Shown: positions 58,089 through 64,000 of the stretch, piece after piece
Layout: each line of letters opens with the position of its first letter
Numbering within the stretch: position 1 is the stretch's first letter
DNA from: Tissierellia bacterium
Lineage (GTDB): Bacteria; Bacillota; Clostridia; Tissierellales; Peptoniphilaceae
Length of the DNA stretch: 64,000 bases
Assembly (NCBI GenBank): GCA_030535395.1
Contig: JAUNLK010000002.1
Coordinates: 1 to 64,000, forward strand
Direction: 5' to 3'
Position numbers and translations under genes: made by a program
Notes under the pieces: generated by a model
Seen by the model: only the letters and a program-made list of their open reading frames with translations
What the model was told of the DNA's origin: nothing
The model's database searches: none

Positions 58089-59898
58089 GGGCCTATCCAC
58101 TGTGGTCCACGAGGAGGACCGGAGAAATCTGGCCAGTAGGGAGTCCCGGATGATTATGGCCCGCCTCTTGGGCTATCTCAAGGAGGGCAAGCGGCAGCTG
58201 ATCATTGCGGCTCTCGCCACAGCCACCTCCACCATTTTCGACATCTTCTCCCCCTTCATCCTGGGCCTTGCCATCACTTCCATCTTTCAGGCGGTCACCT
58301 CCGCCAGTCCCATTCCCTATGACTATCTCTTGAAGATCATCCTCATACTCATCGTCCTCTATCTCTCCAGTGCCTCCATGCTCTACATTCGGGGCAAGCT
58401 CTTGGTGAATATCACCCAGGAGATGATCCAGAGTCTGAGGCGGGATCTGTCGGAGAAGGTCCAGCGCCTCCCCCTCTCCTATTTGGACAGCAGGAGCACC
58501 GGGGACCTCCTCTCCCGTATGACCAGTGATATGGAATCCATTGGCAACAATCTCAGGCAGAACATCGCCCAGATGATCAGCGCCGTGGTCACCATCACCG
58601 GCACCCTCATTATGATGTTTGTCATAGAGTGGCGCCTCAGTCTGGTGGTCCTCATCACCCTGCCCCTCTCGGCCCTGTTCACCTCCATGATTGCCCGCAG
58701 GTCCCAGCACTACTTCCGGAAAAAAAGCAAGAACTTGGGCCAGATCAATGGCTATATGGAGGAGATCATCTCCGCCCAGGAGGTGGTGAAGTCCTTCACC
58801 TTTGAGGGCCAGGCCATGGAGGAGTTCGACGCCATCAATGATGAGCTCTATCGCTCCAGTTACAAGGCCCAGTTCATCTCCGGCAATATCATGCCCGTGA
58901 TGCACTTTCTCAACAATCTCTCCTATGTGGGGATTGCCGTCTTCGGGGGGCTGCTCATTCTCCAGGGCAGGCTCTCCGTGGGGGCCGTACAGGCCTTCAT
59001 TCAGTACAGCCGGAAGATGGGCCAGCCCATTGGCCAAATGGCCGAGGTCATCAGCTCCATGCAGTCGGCAGTGGCCGCTGGTGGGCGGATCTTCAAAATT
59101 CTGGACGCCCCCGAGGAGGAGCCCGTCCTGGAGCCCGTAGCTCTGGAGCACGCCACGGGGAAAGTGGACTTCGAGGGCGTCCACTTCGGCTACGAGAAGG
59201 GCAAGACCATCATCCACGACTTCAATCTCCACGTCCCCTCGGGAGCCACCATTGCCATTGTGGGCCCCACGGGGGCGGGGAAGACCACCCTCATCAATCT
59301 CCTCCTCCGCTTCTACGATGTGGATGAGGGGGCCATTAAAATCGACGGGGTGGACATCCGGAACATGGACCGGGAGGAGCTGAGGGATCACTTTGGCATG
59401 GTCCTCCAGGACACCTGGCTCTTTGAGGACACCATCGCCGCCAATATCGCCTATGGCACCCAGGGGGCCAGCCGTGAGGAGATTGTGGCGGCGGCCAAGG
59501 CCACCTATGCCGATGCCTTCATTCGCACCCTCCCCGAGGGCTACGACACCGTCATCCGCTCCGATGGCAGCAGCATCTCCCAGGGCCAGCGGCAGCTTTT
59601 GACCATTGCCCGGGCCCTCATCTCCAATCCCGACATCCTCATTTTGGACGAGGCCACCTCCAGTGTGGACACCCGAACGGAGAAGCTCATTCAAAAGGCC
59701 ATGGACCGCCTCATGAAGGGCAGGACCAATTTCGTCATTGCCCACCGCCTCTCCACCATTGTGGGGGCGGACAAGATCCTGGTCCTGGAGGATGGAAATA
59801 TTGTGGAGGCCGGGAGCCACCGAGAGCTCATGGCCAAGGAGGGGGCCTACTACCGCCTCTATATGGCCCAGTTTGAAAATCGAGAAGAGAGCGCCTAA
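58081..59898 (+). CDS. ABC exporter half-transporter, catalytic-site subunit
   Basis: This is a 605-residue partner. The extended N-terminus (MPRGLSTVVHEEDRRNLASRESRMIMARLLGYL) precedes six helices. Walker A is IVGPTGAGKTTLINL, the signature is weakened (ISQGQRQLLTIARAL) and Walker B has the full Glu (ILILDEATSSVD), complementary to the partner's degenerate site. GGGAGGT precedes the ATG at 58081. A multidrug, lipid or peptide exporter; substrate unknown. Confidence 0.93.
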   Translation: MPRGLSTVVHEEDRRNLASRESRMIMARLLGYLKEGKRQLIIAALATATSTIFDIFSPFILGLAITSIFQAVTSASPIPYDYLLKIILILIVLYLSSASMLYIRGKLLVNITQEMIQSLRRDLSEKVQRLPLSYLDSRSTGDLLSRMTSDMESIGNNLRQNIAQMISAVVTITGTLIMMFVIEWRLSLVVLITLPLSALFTSMIARRSQHYFRKKSKNLGQINGYMEEIISAQEVVKSFTFEGQAMEEFDAINDELYRSSYKAQFISGNIMPVMHFLNNLSYVGIAVFGGLLILQGRLSVGAVQAFIQYSRKMGQPIGQMAEVISSMQSAVAAGGRIFKILDAPEEEPVLEPVALEHATGKVDFEGVHFGYEKGKTIIHDFNLHVPSGATIAIVGPTGAGKTTLINLLLRFYDVDEGAIKIDGVDIRNMDREELRDHFGMVLQDTWLFEDTIAANIAYGTQGASREEIVAAAKATYADAFIRTLPEGYDTVIRSDGSSISQGQRQLLTIARALISNPDILILDEATSSVDTRTEKLIQKAMDRLMKGRTNFVIAHRLSTIVGADKILVLEDGNIVEAGSHRELMAKEGAYYRLYMAQFENREESA

Positions 59899-59902
59899 AT
59901 TC

Positions 59903-59927
59903 AATCCTTGTGTAAATCACAAGGATT
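59903..59927 (+). terminator. intrinsic terminator of the ABC exporter operon
   Basis: AATCCTTGTG-TAAAT-CACAAGGATT stem then TCTCTTTTT, just after the stop. Confidence 0.85.
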
Positions 59928-60060
59928 TCTCTTTTTCTATTATAAATTCTAAAATATCCCCCTAAATTCATCGTTTTTACCCAGCGGCTGGGTAAAGAAT
60001 AAATGTAATCATTGTAGACATTTTGAAGACAATCAAGGATCTTTTTAAGGAGGATATATT

Positions 60061-60309
60061 ATGGGCATTATTACCTGGATTATTTTCGGCGCACTGGCAG
60101 GTTGGATCGCAAGTAAAATCGTGGGCAAGGACGCCTCCATGGGGGGCCTCGCCAATATTGTCGTGGGCATCGTCGGTTCCTTTGTCGGCGGCTTTGTGGC
60201 CAATTTCTTTGGCATGGGGGGCGTGAGTGGCTTCAATCTCTACAGCCTCTTGGTTGCCATTGTGGGAGCGGTCATTCTCCTGCTCATTGTCAATGCCATT
60301 AAAAAGTAA
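60061..60309 (+). CDS. GlsB/YeaQ/YmgE-type small membrane stress protein
   Basis: This is an 82-residue protein with three hydrophobic segments: MGIITWIIFGALAGWIASKI, GGLANIVVGIVGSFVGGFVAN, and LYSLLVAIVGAVILLLIVNAIKK. The GxxAGWIASKI and NIVVGIVGSFVGG repeats are family marks. Stress-related transglycosylase-associated group; molecular function unknown. AAGGAGGATA before the ATG; own terminator. Confidence 0.93.
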   Translation: MGIITWIIFGALAGWIASKIVGKDASMGGLANIVVGIVGSFVGGFVANFFGMGGVSGFNLYSLLVAIVGAVILLLIVNAIKK

Positions 60310-60318
60310 ACGGATACA

Positions 60319-60355
60319 AAAATTCCCGGAGCTCAAGGGCTCCGGGATTTTTTTG
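60319..60355. terminator. bidirectional terminator
   Basis: AAAATTCCCGGAGC-TCAAGG-GCTCCGGGATTTTTTT lies between the GlsB-like gene and nfnB, which converge. Confidence 0.9.
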
Positions 60356-60362
60356 TTTGGAT

Positions 60363-61748
60363 TTAGTTTTTGGCCTTGGACTGGAGGTATTTGTCCATGC
60401 CGGCGGCGGCCACTTTTCCCGCCCCCATGGCCAGGATCACCGTGGCGGCACCGGTGACGGCGTCTCCCCCGGCGAAGATGTCGGGAACGGAGGTCTGGCC
60501 GTCCTCGTTGACCACAATGCCCATCCAGCGGTTGGTTTCAAGGTCGGGATTGGTGCAGGTGATGAGGGGATTGGGGTCCGTGCCCAGGGCCATGATCACC
60601 GTGTCCATTTCGATCTCGTACTCCTCCCCCACTTTGGGAATGGGGCGGCGGCGGCCGGAGTCATCGGGCTCGCCCAGCTCCATGGGCACCACCCGGATCT
60701 GGTTCACCCAGCCCAGTTCATTGCCCAGGATTTCCACGGGATTGGTGAGGAAGTGGAAGTGAATCCCCTCCTCCATGGCGTGGTGGAGCTCCTCCACTCG
60801 AGCGGGGATCTCCTCCTGGGTCCTCCGGTAGATGACGTGGACATCGGCCCCCAGGCGCTTGGCCACCCGGGCGGCGTCCATGGCCACATTGCCCCCGCCC
60901 ACAATGGCCGTGCGATTGCCGGCGATAATGGGGGTGTCGTACTCCGGGTCCCCGGCGTGCATGAGATTGGCCCGGGTGAGGAATTCATTGGCGGAGAAGA
61001 CTCCATTGAGGTTTTCCCCGGGGATGTTCATAAATTTGGGCAGCCCCGCACCGGTGCCCAGGAAGAAGGCCTCGTAGCCCTCCTCCCGGAGGGACTCAAT
61101 GGTCACTGTGCGGCCCACAATGACGTCGGTGTCGAAGACCACGCCCAGCTCCTCCAGCTTCCGCACTTCGCTCTCCACCACCTCATCGGGGAGACGGAAG
61201 GAGGGGATGCCGTAGACCAGGACCCCGCCGGGGGTCTGGAGGGACTCGAAGACCGTCACGGAGTAGCCCTTTTTGGCCAGCTCCCCGGCCACGGTGATCC
61301 CCGAGGGGCCGGCGCCGATGACGGCCACCTTTCGCCCATTGGGAGCCTCCGCCTTCATGGTTTTGATGCCCTCTTCCCTGGCGTAGTCGGCGGCGTAGCG
61401 CTCCAATTTCCCAATGCTCACGGGATCGCCCTTTTTCCCCAAAATGCACAGGGCCTCGCACTGGGTCTCCTGGGGGCAGACCCTGCCGCAGACGGCGGGC
61501 AGAGCCGTGTACTCCGAGAGGACCTTGGCGGCCTCGCCGGGGTTCTTTTCGGAGATTTCCTTGATGAATCGGGGAATGTCAATGGATACGGGGCAGCCCT
61601 TCACGCACTGGGGCTTTTTGCAGTTGAGGCAGCGGGCGGCCTCCAGGGTGGCCTCCTCCTCATTGTAGCCCAGGTTTACCTCGTCAAAATTCTTGTTGCG
61701 CACATTCGCTTCCTGCTCCCTGGTGGGGATTCTCTTCATCCGGTCCAT
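60363..61748 (-). CDS. nfnB: NfnB-type NADPH/ferredoxin oxidoreductase subunit
   Basis: This is a 461-residue flavo-iron-sulfur protein of the GltD/NfnB group. An N-terminal domain binds two Fe-S clusters (ARCLNCKKPQCVKGCPVSIDIP and CGRVCPQETQCEALCILG). FAD/NAD motif VAVIGAGPSGITVAGELAKKGYSVTVFES follows, then a NADPH motif AIVGGGNVAMDAARVAKRLG and the C-terminal PDIFAGGDAVTGAATVILAMGAG. With NfnA it forms an electron-bifurcating NADH/NADPH:ferredoxin transhydrogenase in anaerobes. Could alternatively be called glutamate synthase small subunit, but gene pairing favours Nfn. Confidence 0.88.
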   Translation of the reverse strand: MDRMKRIPTREQEANVRNKNFDEVNLGYNEEEATLEAARCLNCKKPQCVKGCPVSIDIPRFIKEISEKNPGEAAKVLSEYTALPAVCGRVCPQETQCEALCILGKKGDPVSIGKLERYAADYAREEGIKTMKAEAPNGRKVAVIGAGPSGITVAGELAKKGYSVTVFESLQTPGGVLVYGIPSFRLPDEVVESEVRKLEELGVVFDTDVIVGRTVTIESLREEGYEAFFLGTGAGLPKFMNIPGENLNGVFSANEFLTRANLMHAGDPEYDTPIIAGNRTAIVGGGNVAMDAARVAKRLGADVHVIYRRTQEEIPARVEELHHAMEEGIHFHFLTNPVEILGNELGWVNQIRVVPMELGEPDDSGRRRPIPKVGEEYEIEMDTVIMALGTDPNPLITCTNPDLETNRWMGIVVNEDGQTSVPDIFAGGDAVTGAATVILAMGAGKVAAAGMDKYLQSKAKN

Positions 61749-61749
61749 C

Positions 61750-62601
61750 TCACACCTCCAATTGGGCGGCCTCGCCCTTGTCCTTTTCCACACAGACATA
61801 CTGACTCTGGCGCTTCATGGCCTCGTCAAAGTCCACCTTGTGCCCGTCAAACTCGGGGCCGTGGACGCAGGCAAATTTGGTCTTGCCATCCACGCTGCAG
61901 CGGCAGGCGCCGCACATTCCCGTGCCGTCCACCATAATGGGGTTCATGCTGACAATGGTGGGCAGCTCGTACTCCTTGGTTTTGAGGCAGGTGAATTTCA
62001 TCATGACCATGGGGCCAATGGCCACACATTGGTCGTACTCTTTCTTTTCATTTTCAATGAGGTCCTCGATCTTCTGGGTGACCATGCCGTGGAAGCCGTA
62101 GGAACCATCGTCGGTGCACATGTACAGATTGCAGTTGAGCTCGCGGAAGAGCTCCTCGTAGAAAATGGCCTCCTTGTTTTTAAAGCCCAAAATGACATCG
62201 CAGACAATGCCCCGCTCGCTGAAATAGCGAACTTGGGGATAGATGGGGGCCGCGCCCACGCCGCCGCCCACAAAGAGATAGCGCTTGTTCTTCAGCTCCT
62301 CATCGGGGAGATTGCTGAACTCGCTGGGTTCTCCCAAGGGTCCAATGAAGTTCTGGATCGAATCGCCAGCTTCAAAGGTTTTGAGTTTTCGGGTGGAGGG
62401 GCCAATGGCGGAAATGACAATGTCCACCCAGCCGGCCTCTGAATCAAAATTAGCAATGGTGACTGGGATCCGCTCCGCCTTTTCGTCCGCGATGGTAATG
62501 ACAAACTGCCCGGGTTTGGCAGCTTTGGCAATCCGCGGTGCCTCCAGACGCATTAAATATGTATCCTTGGTCAAATCTCTCTTTTCTAGCACCTTGTACA
62601 T
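61750..62601 (-). CDS. nfnA: NfnA-type ferredoxin-NADP reductase subunit
   Basis: This is a 283-residue protein. The FAD-binding RLEAPRIAKAAKPGQFVIT, NAD-binding FVGGGVGAAPIYPQVRYFSERG and the C-terminal [2Fe-2S] motif DGTGMCGACRCSVDGKTKFACVHGPEFDGH are those of PyrK-like/NfnA/sulfide dehydrogenase beta subunits. It ends two bases before nfnB. Provides the NAD-side flavin of the Nfn complex. Confidence 0.9.
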   Translation of the reverse strand: MYKVLEKRDLTKDTYLMRLEAPRIAKAAKPGQFVITIADEKAERIPVTIANFDSEAGWVDIVISAIGPSTRKLKTFEAGDSIQNFIGPLGEPSEFSNLPDEELKNKRYLFVGGGVGAAPIYPQVRYFSERGIVCDVILGFKNKEAIFYEELFRELNCNLYMCTDDGSYGFHGMVTQKIEDLIENEKKEYDQCVAIGPMVMMKFTCLKTKEYELPTIVSMNPIMVDGTGMCGACRCSVDGKTKFACVHGPEFDGHKVDFDEAMKRQSQYVCVEKDKGEAAQLEV

Positions 62602-62716
62602 TCCATGTCCTCCTCATTGGATTTGTAGATATTATAACACACTCCCAGTGGAAGCTGTTCATCCACAAAGAAATATACTCGACCTAAGCCGAGTATACAA
62701 CTAGTTTTTTATTTAA

Positions 62717-63610
62717 CTACTGGAAGAGTCCTGCGAACCATTCAAAGAATGAATTTACAGCCTCCTGAATGGAGCGAATGAGGCCCTGGCCCTCCTCACT
62801 GGAGAGGTACTCCTTGGCCCCCTCTGCCGCCCCCTGGAGCTTGCCGGCAATGGCGTCCCAGTCCACATCGAGGGTTCTGAGATTGTCGAAGAGATCGGTG
62901 ACCTGCTCCGTCTGGCTCTCCGTGAGATTGAGATTGAGATCCCCTGCGATATTCACCACAATGTTTCGGACCTCCTCCCGACTCTCGGGGGCATTCTCCG
63001 CCATGGTCTGTTTCACCTGGGCGATGAAGGCCGCGGCCTCTTCGTTGCCCAACACCTCCGCCAGGGAGGAGGTGACCACCAATTCCTCATTGGCCACCAC
63101 CTTCTGCTCCTCCGAGATGGCATCGCCTGCTGCGAGCTCGTAGGCCTTCATAATGCCGGTGAGGGCCGCCGTCCCCGACACCCTGCCGGGGCCGTCCACC
63201 AAAACTTTGGCATCGGTGATTCCCGCCGTGGTGAGGGCCTGCTCGTACATCTTGGGGGTGATGTAGAAGATGTGCTCCGAAGTGGTGACATCCAGTCCCG
63301 TTCCCGGGGCGGTGAGGGTGACCTTGGCACTGGAGAGGGCCCGGTTGCCGATATTCTCCTTGGGGACAAATTCCCCCAGATAGCGGTGCTCCTCCTCATT
63401 GGTCACCTCCACTATGGGGTCCTCCTCCGAGGCCCCCAGGCGGTCCAAAATTTCGGCTCGCTCCTCCGCCGTGAGATCCTGTCCCAGAGAGACAAAGACC
63501 TCACCCTCCTCTCCGGCGGCAAGGACGGGGGCCACCGACAAAAAAATGACCAAAAGAGCCAGGGCAAGTGTCAGGGCCCGGCCCGTTATTTTACGATGAA
63601 ATACATACAT
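62717..63610 (-). CDS. secreted DUF1002 protein
   Basis: This protein of about 297 residues begins at MYVFHRKITGRALTLALALLVIFLS with AGGAGG ahead of the ATG at 63610; a signal peptide ends PVLAAG. The mature part VFVSLGQDLTAEERAEILDRLG, LSSAKVTLTAPGTGLDVTTSEHIFYITPKMYEQALTTAGI and KVLVDGPGRVSGTAALTGIMKAYE match DUF1002, a cell-surface family of unknown function. A TATAAT box is at 63638-63633. The open frame runs 101 codons further upstream only because of the 59-base tandem repeats. Confidence 0.85.
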   Translation of the reverse strand: MYVFHRKITGRALTLALALLVIFLSVAPVLAAGEEGEVFVSLGQDLTAEERAEILDRLGASEEDPIVEVTNEEEHRYLGEFVPKENIGNRALSSAKVTLTAPGTGLDVTTSEHIFYITPKMYEQALTTAGITDAKVLVDGPGRVSGTAALTGIMKAYELAAGDAISEEQKVVANEELVVTSSLAEVLGNEEAAAFIAQVKQTMAENAPESREEVRNIVVNIAGDLNLNLTESQTEQVTDLFDNLRTLDVDWDAIAGKLQGAAEGAKEYLSSEEGQGLIRSIQEAVNSFFEWFAGLFQ

Positions 63611-64000
63611 ATTGCTCATCCTCCTGGGATGAATTATATCACGGCGGGCCCCCGCCATGGGCGGTGGGACAGTTCTTGCCCCTTCCTTAGAACGATCTTT
63701 AACAATGGCCTCGGAACCCCGTGGGAGCTCCCGGTCCATGATGTTTTTTCCCCGTCGTCTGAAATGGCCCCCGGAACCCTGGGGGAGCTCCCGGTCCATG
63801 GTGTTTTTCCCCGTCGTCTGAAATGGCCCCGGAACCCCCTGGGAGCTCCCGGCCCTTGATGTTTTTTCCCCGTCGTCTGAAATGGCCCCCGGACCCTGGG
63901 GGGGGATTTCCACTTCCCCACTCCCCCTTGCCCTTCTCCGGGTCTTTTCTGTACAATAGCTTTGAAACGCCGTTTCTTGCGGCTAGATTCAGATTTGGAG
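63611..64000. other. region upstream of the DUF1002 gene
   Basis: These 390 bases hold a -10 box for the DUF1002 gene and three and a half copies of a 59-base tandem repeat (63704-63906). No gene is supported on either strand; short ORFs through the repeats open in all minus frames are artefacts of the repeat. Confidence 0.6.
63704..63906. repeat. 59-base tandem repeats
   Basis: Three full copies (63704-63762, 63763-63821, 63822-63880) and a partial fourth (63881-63906). Each carries AATGGCCC at its start, a GGGAGCTCCC palindrome, a T5-T6 run and CCCCGTCGTCTGA at its end. Copies differ at a few positions. They end about 70 bases upstream of the -10 of the DUF1002 gene. Confidence 0.9.

Noticed and set aside
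58093..59904. 603-codon minus-strand ORF opposite the second exporter subunit
   Set aside because: No motif, His/Gly-rich; the sense frame is a complete ABC half-transporter.
60363..62601. Glutamate synthase small subunit plus dihydroorotate dehydrogenase electron-transfer subunit as unrelated genes
   Set aside because: The two lie two bases apart in the order of NfnAB with matching Fe-S and flavin motifs, and no gltB or pyrD is adjacent.
63611..63913. 101-codon N-terminal extension of the DUF1002 protein with peptide repeats
   Set aside because: The repeats have a 59-base period and rotate through all frames; a signal peptide, AGGAGG and -10 box place the real start at 63610.
1..64000. CRISPR arrays, tRNA or rRNA genes
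   Set aside because: No regular repeat-spacer pattern, cloverleaf or rRNA sequence was seen; the only tandem repeat (63704-63906) has no spacers.

Overview
The window joins an AT-rich mobile element (1 to about 20,300) to a clearly GC-rich chromosome (about 20,300 to 64,000). The chromosomal genes point to a low-oxygen or anaerobic Gram-positive Bacillota, probably a Clostridia/Tissierellia lineage. The evidence is the yaaO-tmk-darA-holB-ricT cluster, DnaD and DnaI primosome proteins, an NfnAB electron-bifurcating pair, a manganese pyrophosphatase, DUF438, lipobox lipoproteins and an SLH-anchored surface protein. Genus is not assignable from sequence reading alone. No tRNA, rRNA or CRISPR array was seen.

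Region 1 (1-14,880, minus strand) is the early/replication half of a tailed-phage genome. In transcription order it has a sigma-region-4-like regulator, two small proteins, a DUF2800 nuclease-like protein, a DUF2815 DNA-binding protein, a 40-residue ORF, a family A DNA polymerase, Rha, a zinc-ribbon protein, a DUF4406 protein, a P4-type primase-helicase, VRR-NUC, an SNF2 helicase, DUF1492, an HNH nuclease, the small terminase subunit, a short AdoMet synthetase and two DNA methyltransferases. Genes mostly abut or overlap. The structural genes and integrase must lie left of the window.

Region 2 (14,881-20,296) is the element's right-end cargo. After a 400-base regulatory region comes a plus-strand operon of five overlapping genes: an ABC-three-component (ABC-3C) set (HNH-derived effector-like protein, small middle component, DUF2326 ATPase), a small Xre regulator and a Bsp6I-like restriction endonuclease. 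A cytosine methyltransferase converges on it across a shared terminator. The element ends at the 3' end of rlmD, a known integration site for mobile elements.

Region 3 (20,297-64,000) is chromosome. It holds rlmD, an alanine symporter and ferritin. Next come the DNA-replication/c-di-AMP cluster (decarboxylase, tmk, two darA paralogues, holB, ricT and a membrane hydrolase), a polar amino-acid ABC importer, lrgAB with a ClC exchanger and an orphan binding lipoprotein, and a two-component system with an extra kinase-like membrane partner. A DUF438 hemerythrin protein and a GNAT-dnaD-dnaI operon diverge from a perfect 24-base palindrome. After these lie an aminotransferase, an AT-rich SLH adhesin, rlmH-tpx, ppaC, a heterodimeric ABC exporter beside a C39-like peptidase, nfnAB and a DUF1002 secreted protein preceded by 59-base tandem repeats.

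The best candidate for an undescribed system is the five-gene operon at 15,283-19,038, which puts an ABC-3C conflict system and a type II restriction enzyme under one promoter with overlapping genes. GC statements are visual impressions, family calls come from reading translated sequences, and no database search was run.
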